Positions 32,695 through 41,625 of a DNA stretch of 64,000 bases are shown in pieces. The notes below the pieces were generated by a model. That model did not search any database, was not told where the DNA came from, and was given only the letters and a program-made list of their open reading frames with translations. A program made the position numbers and the translations under genes. Origin of the DNA: Planctomycetota bacterium (lineage in GTDB: Bacteria > Planctomycetota > UBA8742 > UBA2392); assembly GCA_020849795.1 (NCBI GenBank), contig JADZFR010000061.1, positions 1 through 64,000 on the forward strand, written 5' to 3'. How positions within the stretch are numbered: position 1 is the first letter of the stretch; every line of letters begins with the position of its first letter.

Positions 32695-35652
32695 ATGCCT
32701 TCGTTGCGACTGTTGTTGGGATTGACCTTCCTGTCGGTCCTCATTCTCCAAGAACTGTCCGCCGTGCCCGCATCAGGGGTCGTTGCAGATCATTCGCAGC
32801 CGGACAACAGCGTGTTCCGCGCTCGGCAAATTGGCGACGAGCTTTGGCACGCGATTGAAACAGATACCGGCTATACGCTGTTGCGTGACAGCAGCGACTG
32901 GTGGTGCGTTGCCGAGAAGCAGGGCGACGGGACGCTCGCCCCCGGCGCCACACGATATAGTGGCACTGTGGCGCAGGGTACAGCAATGCACCTGCGTCCT
33001 GATGCGCATGTGCTTGAGGCGCTTCGCGCAGCTGCCCAACCTACTGGCGGCGGGCCAATTGCGGCTTGGCAGCCCTGGGCGCCTGGAGTCGCGCAGAAAC
33101 CAGTAGGGACACGCCCGGCACTAGTGATCCTGGTGGCATTTGCGGACCGGTCGCTTACGATCTCGGACTCGGCTTGGTCGGGCATGGTGTTCGGGGCAAC
33201 GAACTCTGTTGCACACTACTTTAGTGAAGTGTCGGCGGGCCAGTTCACGCTGTCCATGGCGTCAGAAACTTCGGGCACGACTAATGATGGAGTGGTTCGT
33301 GTGACGCTGTCAAGCAACCACCCCAACACGGCATCATCAGGAGGCGCGGCGAACCTTCAGGCGGCAAGGGATGCATTTATTGCCAGCAATAGCGTTGTTG
33401 ACTATAGCGTCTTCGACACGAACTCGGATGGAAGTGTTGGAACCACCGAGTTGGCGATATTTGTCGTGTTTGCCGGATTCTCGACAGCGGGGTCGGGCAC
33501 TCAGTCGCCGAGCGTCTGGCCTCACCAGAGGACCGGGGGATTTGGAGTTGGTCCCATTTTGGACGGCGTAAGCGTTTGTTCTTTCTACGGATTCGCGGAT
33601 GTGCGATCGTGCGGATTTACCACCATGGGAGAACTCCTTTCAAATCCAATTGGAGGAAGCACCGGTCAGCAACAGGAGACAATGGGCACTCTTTGTCACG
33701 AGTACGGCCACGAGATGGGCTTGCCTGACCTGTATGACACAACCCAAGTGTCAGAAGGGCTGGGATACTTCTGCCTGATGTCAGCTGGAAGTTGGAACCT
33801 GACATCCGGACCGGCAGGTACGTCTCCGGCTCATCCTAGCGCTTGGTGCCGCTGGCAGCTGGGCTGGGCGACAATGGTAGATGCCACTGTCGGAGGGAAC
33901 AGTCTTGGAGATGCGGCGACCGCTGCCGCTGGGGGTAAGCTGCGGCGTGTGCGTATCTCGGGCAATGACAGCGAGTTCTTCTTGATCGAGAATCGCAATG
34001 GCAGTGGGTATGACGCAGGTTTGCCATCGTCCAGTGGAACTCGCGGTTTGCTTGTCTACCACGTCGACCACACCCGCTCAGGAAACACCGACGCAAGCCG
34101 TTATCTTGTCGATCTGGAAGAAGCTTCGTCCGTGCAACACCTTCAGGCCGGCACAAACACAGGCGATGGCGGCGACTACTGGCGGTCCGGTACGCAGACT
34201 TCATTTTCCAACACGTCTACGCCGGACAGCAAAGAGAATAGTGGGCAGAGCACCGGCATTTCGATCTCTTCAATCAGCGCGGCGGGTGCGACGGTCACCT
34301 TTAACGTCAGCTTTGTTCCAAGGGCTGACGTGCAGCGGCCGACCGGCGTGTCCATCATCGATGGCGGCACGGATACTGTGATTGGCGCGGTGACCGGGAC
34401 AGGCTCTGTGCTGACATATACAGTTGCAAATCTGAGCCTTGGAGCGAGCTTGGATGTTACGGGCTCATCTCTGTCGAACTTTCTGAATTGCACCGCCATT
34501 GTAAGCGCGTCGCCATTCCCCGTTACTCTGGTCCCCGGCGGGCAGGCGACCTTCGATGTAACCGTTACGCCCGCCGCCGCCGGCCTGTTTGGATTTGATC
34601 TCTCCCTGGCGACCAACGACACGGACCGCAACCCGTACAATGTCTCGGTTAGCGGCACGGTCGGGCCCCAGATCAGCATTTGCCGACCAGTTGGTACGAC
34701 GATCCCCAATGGCGGCACCGACGTCATTGCCAATGCTGTAGTCGGCTCTCCGATGCCGATTACTTATACAATCCTGAACTTGGGCAGCGCGCCGTTGACA
34801 GTAAGCAGTGCTTCGGTCACCGGCACGACGAACTGCAGCGTCACTTTGACGGGCGCGTTTCCCAGTGTACTTCAGCCGTTGACCGGCCAGATGACTTTTC
34901 AAGTGATAGCAACTCCCGTGGCTGCAGGGCAGTTTGATTTCAACATCGAGGTCCTGAGCAGCGATACGATCCGCAACCCGTACGACTTTTCTGGCGTTGG
35001 CGCTGCTATGGTAGCACCCGACATTGACGTCCGCGGTCCGGCCGGTGCGTCGATTCAAAACAATGCAGCTGAGACACTCACGGGCGCAACCGCCGGGTCG
35101 ACCCGCTTTTACAACTTTACGATCGTGAATACTGGAAGTGATGATTTAACGATTGGCGTTGTCACAGTCCGCAATCCGGTGTTCTGCACAGTGAGTATCA
35201 CTGCCGCGCCTGCTACGACCCTTCTGTCACCTTCCGCGCAAACGTTCTTTTCGCTCTCCGTTTTTACACCGGCTGCAGCGAACTACAGCTTCGAGATCGA
35301 GGTCATCAGCACTGATCCTGATGAGAACCCGTTTGTGATCTTTGCGTCGGGAACAGTGGGCAGTGGTGGAAGTGGCGGGGGCGGAAGCGGTGGTAGCGGC
35401 GGAGGCGGGTGCGCCGTGAACCCGGGCCATTCAGCACATAGCCTGTCGGGGTGGCTGGCCTTGCTTGCGGTGTTGCTAGGAATGATCAGACTCCGCAAAC
35501 CGGGGTCTGGATTGTTCCGGGCCAAGCTACCCACCTTCATGAGGGTCAAAGAGTTAGGGACTGCAACGCGGTGCCAGGTCACTGTTGACCCACGCGCGGT
35601 CACGTCTGCGCATCCACGAAAAGACAGCCTGGATGCTCCGCAGCCTGCTTGA
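32695..35652 (+). CDS. Secreted M6-family metalloprotease with three Ig-like repeats and Cys-type C-terminal tail
   Basis: This 985-residue protein has ATG at 32695 with AGGAG five bases upstream, beginning a signal peptide (MPSLRLLLGLTFLSVLILQE...). The zinc motif HEYGHEMGLPDLYD lies near residue 335 and identifies the M6 (immune inhibitor A-like) family; 'RTTELAIFVVFAGF'-type strands precede it. Three repeats of about 115 residues follow at about 544, 658 and 775 ('SIIDGGTDTV', 'TIPNGGTDVI', 'SIQNNAAETL'), each a choice-of-anchor type beta-sandwich. A Gly-rich linker then leads to Cys (about 905), a hydrophobic helix (LSGWLALLAVLLGMI) and Arg/Lys, a sorting-type tail. The last 17 codons run through the right-hand dps repeat in another frame, so the extreme C-terminus was altered by the insertion. 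It is likely a surface or secreted protease. Confidence 0.9.
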   Translation: MPSLRLLLGLTFLSVLILQELSAVPASGVVADHSQPDNSVFRARQIGDELWHAIETDTGYTLLRDSSDWWCVAEKQGDGTLAPGATRYSGTVAQGTAMHLRPDAHVLEALRAAAQPTGGGPIAAWQPWAPGVAQKPVGTRPALVILVAFADRSLTISDSAWSGMVFGATNSVAHYFSEVSAGQFTLSMASETSGTTNDGVVRVTLSSNHPNTASSGGAANLQAARDAFIASNSVVDYSVFDTNSDGSVGTTELAIFVVFAGFSTAGSGTQSPSVWPHQRTGGFGVGPILDGVSVCSFYGFADVRSCGFTTMGELLSNPIGGSTGQQQETMGTLCHEYGHEMGLPDLYDTTQVSEGLGYFCLMSAGSWNLTSGPAGTSPAHPSAWCRWQLGWATMVDATVGGNSLGDAATAAAGGKLRRVRISGNDSEFFLIENRNGSGYDAGLPSSSGTRGLLVYHVDHTRSGNTDASRYLVDLEEASSVQHLQAGTNTGDGGDYWRSGTQTSFSNTSTPDSKENSGQSTGISISSISAAGATVTFNVSFVPRADVQRPTGVSIIDGGTDTVIGAVTGTGSVLTYTVANLSLGASLDVTGSSLSNFLNCTAIVSASPFPVTLVPGGQATFDVTVTPAAAGLFGFDLSLATNDTDRNPYNVSVSGTVGPQISICRPVGTTIPNGGTDVIANAVVGSPMPITYTILNLGSAPLTVSSASVTGTTNCSVTLTGAFPSVLQPLTGQMTFQVIATPVAAGQFDFNIEVLSSDTIRNPYDFSGVGAAMVAPDIDVRGPAGASIQNNAAETLTGATAGSTRFYNFTIVNTGSDDLTIGVVTVRNPVFCTVSITAAPATTLLSPSAQTFFSLSVFTPAAANYSFEIEVISTDPDENPFVIFASGTVGSGGSGGGGSGGSGGGGCAVNPGHSAHSLSGWLALLAVLLGMIRLRKPGSGLFRAKLPTFMRVKELGTATRCQVTVDPRAVTSAHPRKDSLDAPQPA

Positions 35653-35655
35653 GTA
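35603..35655. repeat. Right 53-bp direct repeat (displaced dps 3' end)
   Basis: It is identical to 30423-30475. Here it is read out of the dps frame inside the end of the M6 protease gene, which supports its being a copied att-like site rather than a functional gene part. The next gene (radical SAM, 35698) begins 43 bases later. Confidence 0.92.
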
Positions 35656-35697
35656 ACCAATCGCGGTGGATGTCGCACCTCGTGGTACACTTCGGCC

Positions 35698-36759
35698 ATG
35701 GATGCGCCAACGCACGTTCATGGCCGTGGCACGGCGCTCAACCCGGCGAACCGGTTTGAGCGTTTGCACGTCGCGCTCGACCCGGAGTACTTTGACCCGG
35801 ACGAGCCCGCCCCCGCAACCGAGCTTTACTGGGACGACACCAGGTCCATCATCTCGCGCCACAACTTCCCGGACTTTCCCTTTGAGGCCAGCATCAACCC
35901 CTATCGCGGCTGTGAGCACGGTTGCATCTACTGCTACGCGCGGCCTTACCACGAGTTTCTGGGCCTGTCGGCGGGCATCGACTTTGAAACCAAAATCTTC
36001 GTCAAGAAGAATGCAGCCGCGCTGCTGCGCGCCGAGTTCATGAAACCATCGTGGCGCCCCAAGCCCGTGGTGCTCAGCGGCGTGACCGACGCCTATCAGC
36101 CGATTGAGATCAACCTGCGTGTGACGCGCAGCCTGCTGGAGGTGTTTGCCGAGTTTCGCAATCCCGTGGGTTTCATCACCAAGAACGCGTTGATCTGCCG
36201 CGACCTGGACTTGCTGGCTGAGCTGGCGCGGCACAATGCGGCATCGGTGACGTTTACGATCGGGATGCTGGACGAGGACATCCGGCGCAAGATGGAGCCG
36301 CGAACCAGCACGATTGCCAAACGCTTTGAGGCGTTGCGAAAGCTGGCCGACGCGGGCGTGCGCACCAGCATCAACCTGGCGCCGGTGGTGCCCGGCCTGA
36401 CCGACCAGGACATTCCCGGCATTCTGGCCCGCGCGCGCGATTGCGGTGTCGGACGGGTGAACTGCGTGCCGATCCGCCTGCCGGGCGCGGTCAGCGAGTT
36501 GTTCGAGCAGTGGCTGGCCGATCATTTCCCAGGCCATAAAGAGAAAGTGCTTAAGCGGATTCGCCAGATGTACGGCGGTGAGCTGGATGACCCCCGCCCG
36601 CTGACCCAGCGCATGAACGGCGAAAGCGCGCTGGCGGCGTCGATTCAGCGGCTGTTCGAAGTGGCCTGGCGTAAAGCCGGGTTCTCGGATCAGCCGCGCC
36701 CGCCCCTGAACACCGAAGCGTTCCAGCGCCCCGGCCAGACGCGGCAGTTGTTTCGGTAG
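35698..36759 (+). CDS. Radical SAM protein, PA0069/SPL-like family
   Basis: This 353-residue protein has the radical SAM cluster motif CEHGCIYCYARPYHEF (CxxxCxxC) after NPYRG, the pattern of PA0069-type proteins related to spore photoproduct lyase. The TIM-barrel continues with 'VVLSGVTDAYQPIEINLRVT', 'FITKNALICRDLDLLAEL' and 'VRTSINLAPVVPGLTDQDIP'. ATG 35698 is the first start and matches the usual beginning, NPANRF. The enzyme's reaction is unknown; related SPL repairs DNA. It lies directly after the right repeat of the island, so it was probably the original neighbour of dps. Confidence 0.9.
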   Translation: MDAPTHVHGRGTALNPANRFERLHVALDPEYFDPDEPAPATELYWDDTRSIISRHNFPDFPFEASINPYRGCEHGCIYCYARPYHEFLGLSAGIDFETKIFVKKNAAALLRAEFMKPSWRPKPVVLSGVTDAYQPIEINLRVTRSLLEVFAEFRNPVGFITKNALICRDLDLLAELARHNAASVTFTIGMLDEDIRRKMEPRTSTIAKRFEALRKLADAGVRTSINLAPVVPGLTDQDIPGILARARDCGVGRVNCVPIRLPGAVSELFEQWLADHFPGHKEKVLKRIRQMYGGELDDPRPLTQRMNGESALAASIQRLFEVAWRKAGFSDQPRPPLNTEAFQRPGQTRQLFR

Positions 36760-36856
36760 TGTCGAGTGGAGGCGACGGGCGCCAAAGAATCCGCGTGTTT
36801 CGTCAAGCCGCCGTGACTACAATTTCAATCCCTGCAACCCCTTTCTGGAGTCGAGT

Positions 36857-37405
36857 ATGAAGTGCCTCGCGATTTTGGCCTTGGCGTTGTGTTGCGGCGC
36901 GGTCTATGCCCAAAACCCGACCATTGCGGTCACGGCACAAGGGGGCCAGACCGTTGCCTTCAACGGCACCGTCAACATGGTCACCGGCTCGACGCTGAAC
37001 TCGGCGGACATTGACATCAATGTCGGTCACCCTACGCCCGGCACGCCGGTTTCGATCTCGGCGTCGATCACGAATCTTGCTGCTGCGGTCAACTGGAGCA
37101 CGGTTGAGTTCTCGCGCGCCGCGACGCCTACGCCCTACCAGCACGAGGTGCTGTCGCCCACCGGCACATTCGGCGCGGCGGGCACCGTGCATGTTGTGAC
37201 GCTGACCGTGTCTGACGGCGCCAACACCGCGCAGTGGCAGTTCAGCATCTCGGTGAATGCCAGCGGCGGCGGAGGGGGTGGTGGAGGCGGCAGCGATGGC
37301 GGCGGTGGCGGTTGCGCCGCAGGAGCACCGGTGCTGCCTTTTGCACTGGCCGTGGCAGGTGGCCTGGTCGCGTGGCGCCGCCGTCGTCGACGCGACAAGA
37401 ACTGA
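36857..37405 (+). CDS. Small secreted protein with Gly-rich/Cys C-terminal sorting-type tail
   Basis: This 182-residue protein has a signal peptide (MKCLAILALALCCGAVYA-QN), a Thr/Val-rich beta domain (about 110 residues), a Gly/Ser linker (GGGGGGGGGSDGGGGGC), a conserved-type Cys, a hydrophobic helix (PFALAVAGGLVAW) and an Arg-rich end (RRRRRRDKN). This tripartite tail is shared with the 985-residue protease and the 940-residue protein at 52500. Such tails direct processing and surface anchoring in other bacteria. The beta domain was not identified. It is convergent with the gene at 37409 (3-base gap). Confidence 0.8.
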   Translation: MKCLAILALALCCGAVYAQNPTIAVTAQGGQTVAFNGTVNMVTGSTLNSADIDINVGHPTPGTPVSISASITNLAAAVNWSTVEFSRAATPTPYQHEVLSPTGTFGAAGTVHVVTLTVSDGANTAQWQFSISVNASGGGGGGGGGSDGGGGGCAAGAPVLPFALAVAGGLVAWRRRRRRDKN

Positions 37406-37408
37406 CGC

Positions 37409-39391
37409 TCATTGCTTGACGACAAACTTGACTTTGTACGTCAATTCGAACGGCTCATCGATGAACTTGACGTAAACGATTAACGTAAGTCGAACTTCCC
37501 ATTCGCCGGCTTGGGCGTAGTTGCCTGACAGCGAAATCTGGCTCGAGTGCACGGTGCAGCCGACACCCGGAGGGAGTTGCTTGCTGACTTCTTCCAAGTC
37601 AGGCCACCGGATCTTTTCAACTTTCCATTCGCGTGAATCGTTCCAGTTGTCGGGCTTTTCAATCACAAAGTGAAAATAACCTTTCGCTTGGTGTTTGACG
37701 TAAGTGTGCACTTCCGAGGCGGACAACGTGTTCCAAACAATCTTGCCGACAGAAGCGGGGCGCTCTAGATTCGGTATCGCGGCCGCGGCGATCGTGAACT
37801 CTATCGGATAACTGTAATCATGGTTCGTGCCATGCAGGCATGCGATGAGCCTGAGTTTTAGCTTGTACTCGCCGGGCGCGGGCGCGCTGCCGATGAATCC
37901 AGGCGTGGGGCCGTCAAGGTCCTCGGCGTTGATTTCACTCTTGGACATCCAGTCTGGCACTTCGTCAGCCGCAATCACAAACGTGTCATACTTGAGGTCG
38001 GCTAGTCGCAACGCCTGATATACGCATGCAATGCGCAGTCCGACGTGAGTGTCAATATGCGTGGTGCCTGCGGCTGCTACAGGCGTTTCTTTGATCGACC
38101 AGTGCTTGTATGAGTATGTTCTGCCCTCAATGCTGGCGACCTGCTCCGGCATCGGTTTCACTGTCACTTGGGCATCAGTGACGGCAGACCGGCCTTCCGA
38201 GTCGTGGACGGTGACTTCGAACCGATAGTCGCCCGACGCGGTTGCCTTGCCCCGCAGGCTGTACGTCTGGTAAGGGAGGCTGGGAGGCTGCGAAGATGTG
38301 TTTGATCGCCGAGCGTCAATGACGGTGCCAAGTCCCGCAGGTACGTTGCCATTCAACTTGATGTCGTACGGAGGCGTCCCGCCCTCGACTCTGCAACTGA
38401 CGAATTCGCATTCGCTTGCCTCGTAGAGCAGCCGCTCCGATGTGCACCGAACCACCAATGGGTTGATACCCCGCCCTTTGTCAGACAAGCGCATATTCTC
38501 AGCAAAGAACTCGAACGAACTCGAGTGCTCGCCTGAAGCCACGATCCAGAGCATTTCATGCGCCTGAAAGAGCAGAATCTTGATGCGCCCATTTGCCATC
38601 TCGCCGTACCTGCCAGGTAGGCCTTGATGGCTTTGCGATTCAGACTTTGTAACTGATGCCTGAGCTTTGTCCGCAAAGGACAACATGAATTCATTCAGGT
38701 CCACGTGCATGCCACCAGGCTTGTTGTGTGGCACCCACACCACCTCCCAAAAATTGCGCCCGTCCTCATAGCGCACTCCGCGCACGACAGGGCCGGCAGC
38801 AGGCGCCTTGTTGAGCACGAGAGGGTGACCGGGGAACTTGGCCGAGAAGTTACCATCGGGATCATTGTAAGTGCGCCACTCACTTGTAGGCACGGCTCGG
38901 CCACCCGCTTCACTTCCACCAGCAGTTGGCTTGGGTAGCAACCAAATCCCGACCCCAAACAATACCAGCACGATCAGTCCGGCCGCGCCCGCCAGCAGGC
39001 CAATGGCCCAGCCTGGCATGCGCCTGGGCGGCGCAGGCGGCATGTTGTACCCGGGGGGTGGCTGCATGGCGGGGTACGCCAGAGGCGAGTGCTGTGACGG
39101 CGCATATTGCGACGACGGCGGCGGGGCCTGGTAGTAAAACGGCGATTGTTGAGGCATCGCCGGCTGCTGCCACGCCATGGCGGGCGGTTGTGCCGGGATT
39201 GCGTAGTCCGGCGTCGGATTGGACGCGGCAGTCTGCGCTGACCCCGGTGCCGGTGGCTGCTGAAGCGGCTCTCCAGTGCGCCGGTCTATGACGGCTTGGC
39301 ATTGGGGGCAGGCGATACTGGCGCGAAAGTAATCGTCCGGTGCGGAAATCGTGTGTCCGCACTGGAAACAGTTGTGGACGCGCTGTGCCAT
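37409..39391 (-). CDS. Zinc-ribbon membrane protein with Pro-rich linker, 660 residues
   Basis: The N-terminal zinc ribbon is CFQCGHT...CPQCQAV (Cys 8, 11, 28, 31). It is followed by a Pro/Gln/Ala/Tyr-rich linker to residue 123 and one transmembrane helix at about residues 124-153 (GWAIGLLAGAAGLIVLVLFG). The remaining 500 residues are extracytoplasmic and beta-rich. A 'YRFEVTVHDSEGRSAVTDAQ' segment resembles a cadherin-like or Ig-type domain, and 'VRCTSERLLYEASECEFVSC' contains paired Cys. The same layout as the 301-residue protein at 29062 suggests a common family. No enzyme motif found. Confidence 0.75.
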   Translation of the reverse strand: MAQRVHNCFQCGHTISAPDDYFRASIACPQCQAVIDRRTGEPLQQPPAPGSAQTAASNPTPDYAIPAQPPAMAWQQPAMPQQSPFYYQAPPPSSQYAPSQHSPLAYPAMQPPPGYNMPPAPPRRMPGWAIGLLAGAAGLIVLVLFGVGIWLLPKPTAGGSEAGGRAVPTSEWRTYNDPDGNFSAKFPGHPLVLNKAPAAGPVVRGVRYEDGRNFWEVVWVPHNKPGGMHVDLNEFMLSFADKAQASVTKSESQSHQGLPGRYGEMANGRIKILLFQAHEMLWIVASGEHSSSFEFFAENMRLSDKGRGINPLVVRCTSERLLYEASECEFVSCRVEGGTPPYDIKLNGNVPAGLGTVIDARRSNTSSQPPSLPYQTYSLRGKATASGDYRFEVTVHDSEGRSAVTDAQVTVKPMPEQVASIEGRTYSYKHWSIKETPVAAAGTTHIDTHVGLRIACVYQALRLADLKYDTFVIAADEVPDWMSKSEINAEDLDGPTPGFIGSAPAPGEYKLKLRLIACLHGTNHDYSYPIEFTIAAAAIPNLERPASVGKIVWNTLSASEVHTYVKHQAKGYFHFVIEKPDNWNDSREWKVEKIRWPDLEEVSKQLPPGVGCTVHSSQISLSGNYAQAGEWEVRLTLIVYVKFIDEPFELTYKVKFVVKQ

Positions 39392-39642
39392 TGCGCCAAG
39401 GAGTATCGGTTAGGCCCCAAGCCTTGTCAGCAGAAATCAGTTTTGCGACCGATGGCGTCTTTGCGCACTTGCGGGGTCTTCGCTGCGACCGTGTCATCCG
39501 AACCTTCCGGTGGCTGCGTGGCCATGGCGCCAGCGGCGCGACTGAAGTCCAGTGCGGCGTGAACGGGGCTGCGCCGTTCGCGCCATGCCTTTTCCTGCGG
39601 GGCTGAGGTCGGTAACGTGCCGCTCCTTGAAGGAGAGCGGCT

Positions 39643-41082
39643 ATGGCAACCCATGACTTTGACCTTTGCGTGATCGGCAGCGGGCCCGGCGGCTATGTGG
39701 CGGCGATTCGGGCGGCCCAGCTTGGCCTGAAAACCTGCTGCATTGAAGACAAGCACTTTGGCGGCATCTGCCTGAACTGGGGCTGTATCCCGACCAAGGC
39801 GCTTTTGCGCAGCGCCGAGGTCATGCACACCATTGAGCACAAGGCCAAAACTTTCGGCATCAACGTCGCCAAGGCCTCGCCCGACATGGCCGCTGTCGTC
39901 AAGCGCTCGCGCGACATCGCCGAGCAGCTCAACAAGGGCGTGCAGTTCCTGTTCAAGAAGCACAAGGTCACGCAATTCACCGGCCGCGGGCGCATCGCCA
40001 AGCCCGGCGTCGTCGAAGTCACCGAGGCCAACAACCCCGCCGACAAAGCCGACCGGCCCAACAAGCCCGGCAAAGTCATTGAGACGATCAACGCCAAACA
40101 CATCGTCATCGCCACGGGCGCGCGGCCCCGCCGCTTTGACAACATGCCCTGGGACGGCAAGCGCGTGATCGGCCACCATGAGGCGATGGTGCTGGCTGAG
40201 CAGCCGAAAAGTGTGGTCGTGATCGGCGCGGGCGCGATCGGCGTTGAGTTCGGGTACTACTTCAGGGCGTTCGGCGCGGAAGTCACGATCCTTGAGTTGA
40301 TGGATCGCGTCGTGCCTGTCGAAGACGACGACATCAGCAAGGAGCTTGAGAAAGCCTTCAAGAAGCAGGGCATCACGTCGCTCACGGGCGCGAAAGTCGA
40401 GAAGGTTGAGAACAATGGCAAGCACGTCGAAGTCACCTACGAGCGCAAGGGCGACAAGCAGACCATCAAGGCTGACTACTGCCTCGTTGCCGTAGGCATC
40501 ACCGGCAACGTCGAAGACCTTGGCCTTGAAGCCGCAGGCGTGAAAGTTGAGCGCGGGTTTATCCCCGTGGACGGCTTTGCTCGCACCAACGTCAAGGGCA
40601 TCTATGCCATCGGCGACGTCGCGGGCGCGCCCGCGCTGGCCCACAAGGCCAGCCACGAAGGTCTGACCTGCGTAGAGAAAATCGCCGGCCACGACGTGCC
40701 CGAGTTCAAGAAAGACGTGATACCCGGCTGCACGTACTGCCAGCCGCAGATCGCCAGCGTCGGCAAGACCGAGCGCGCTCTGAAAGACGCGAAGGTCGAG
40801 TACAAGGTCGGCAAGTTCCCGTTCAAGCCGTCAGGCAAGGCGCTGGCCATGGGCGACAACGATGGCTTTGTAAAGTTGCTGTTCGACAAGAAGTACGGGC
40901 AGCTGCTTGGCGCGCACATCATTCACGGCGAGGCGACCGAGTTGATCAGCGAACTGGTGATCGGCATGGACGTCGAGGCCACAAGCCACACGCTGATCCG
41001 CGCCATCCACCCGCACCCCACGCTAAGCGAAGCCATCATGGAGGCGGCGGCCGTAGCAGAAGACGAGTGCGTGCACCTGTAG
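39643..41082 (+). CDS. lpdA: Dihydrolipoyl dehydrogenase (E3)
   Basis: E3 reoxidises dihydrolipoamide on E2 (or GcvH) and passes electrons to NAD+ through FAD. The protein (479 residues) has the FAD-binding GSGPGGYVAAIRAAQLG, redox-active disulfide GGICLNWGCIPTKALL (Cys43/Cys48), NAD-binding VIGAGAIGVEFGYYF, second FAD motif (GIYAIGDVAGAPALAHKAS) and C-terminal catalytic HPHPTLSEA. GGAGAG lies upstream of the ATG. A strong terminator follows (41100-41130), so it is a separate transcript. It would serve the E1 alpha/beta genes at 43645 and 51523. Confidence 0.97.
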   Translation: MATHDFDLCVIGSGPGGYVAAIRAAQLGLKTCCIEDKHFGGICLNWGCIPTKALLRSAEVMHTIEHKAKTFGINVAKASPDMAAVVKRSRDIAEQLNKGVQFLFKKHKVTQFTGRGRIAKPGVVEVTEANNPADKADRPNKPGKVIETINAKHIVIATGARPRRFDNMPWDGKRVIGHHEAMVLAEQPKSVVVIGAGAIGVEFGYYFRAFGAEVTILELMDRVVPVEDDDISKELEKAFKKQGITSLTGAKVEKVENNGKHVEVTYERKGDKQTIKADYCLVAVGITGNVEDLGLEAAGVKVERGFIPVDGFARTNVKGIYAIGDVAGAPALAHKASHEGLTCVEKIAGHDVPEFKKDVIPGCTYCQPQIASVGKTERALKDAKVEYKVGKFPFKPSGKALAMGDNDGFVKLLFDKKYGQLLGAHIIHGEATELISELVIGMDVEATSHTLIRAIHPHPTLSEAIMEAAAVAEDECVHL

Positions 41083-41099
41083 GTCGATGGAAACGCAAT

Positions 41100-41130
41100 C
41101 GGGGCGGCCCAGCGGCCGCCCCGGTTTGTT
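41100..41130 (+). terminator. Rho-independent terminator after lpdA
   Basis: A 10-bp stem (CGGGGCGGCC at 41100-41109 with GGCCGCCCCG at 41114-41123, CAGC loop) is followed by GTTTGTTGTT, located 18 bases past the lpdA stop. Confidence 0.8.
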
Positions 41131-41140
41131 GTTCAGGCGT

Positions 41141-41539
41141 CTACCCGTTGGCGGGCGTGTTCGAAGTGCTGTCCTTCTTGCCGGTCAGGTCTGTGACCAG
41201 TTCATAGAATGCAAGTGCCGGCATCGGGTCGCCTTTTTCTTTGGTGTAGGCGTCCGCGGCATCGCCGAACGCCTTGTTGGCGCGGTTCCACTCGTCGAGC
41301 ACGGCCTGCGTCATCAGAATCTTGTCTTCTTTCGGGTCGCGGTGTTTCTTGAGCTCGTCCACGATCGGCTGGCCTTCTTTCTTGAAGTCATCGACGTTGA
41401 ACTTGCCCTCTCCGAGCGTGGCCCTGTGCTTGTCGAGGAAGGCGACCCACTTTTTGGCCGGTTCGTCTGCGGGCGCGCTGCAGCCACCGATGGCAAGCGC
41501 GAACAGGATGAGGGCCAGCAAACTGGCGGTTTTGCGCAT
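41141..41539 (-). CDS. Hypothetical lipoprotein
   Basis: This 132-residue protein has a lipoprotein signal (MRKTASLLALILFALAIGGC; lipobox AIGGC). The mature part is helical and charged ('WVAFLDKHRATLGEGKFNVD', 'LDEWNRANKAFGDAADAYTK'). AAAGGA lies upstream of the ATG. No family recognised. It is divergent from lipB. Confidence 0.72.
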   Translation of the reverse strand: MRKTASLLALILFALAIGGCSAPADEPAKKWVAFLDKHRATLGEGKFNVDDFKKEGQPIVDELKKHRDPKEDKILMTQAVLDEWNRANKAFGDAADAYTKEKGDPMPALAFYELVTDLTGKKDSTSNTPANG

Positions 41540-41625
41540 ACAGTTCCTTTCCGAGATATTGAGCGATGCGACAGCATAGAAACCCCGCGCCTTCCGTCGC
41601 GGACAATCTGCGCTTGAATGAGCGC

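Larger units (their letters stand above)
30476..35655. mobile_element. 5.18-kb genomic island inserted at the dps 3' end
   Basis: The segment between the two perfect 53-bp repeats (repeat-to-repeat offset 5180 bases) carries three genes: a membrane protein (30536), an unknown protein (31765) and an M6 metalloprotease (32695). Its base composition looks lower in GC than that of the neighbouring genes, particularly in 32300-35500. Removing one repeat plus the insert would restore dps followed directly by the radical SAM gene. No integrase, transposase or tRNA is present, so the island is either moved in trans or is a degraded element. The repeat could also arise by recombination or duplication. 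Confidence 0.72.

Noticed and set aside
30476..35602. Integrase, recombinase or toxin-antitoxin inside the dps island
   Set aside because: The three genes are a membrane protein, an unknown soluble protein and an M6 protease. None shows tyrosine or serine recombinase motifs (R..H..RH..Y or catalytic Ser near the N-terminus).
39427..39524. Small minus-strand ORF ending KDAIGRKTDFC (about 32 residues from the internal ATG)
   Set aside because: No ribosome site or recognisable domain; it sits in the 250-base space upstream of lpdA. Kept as a possibility only.
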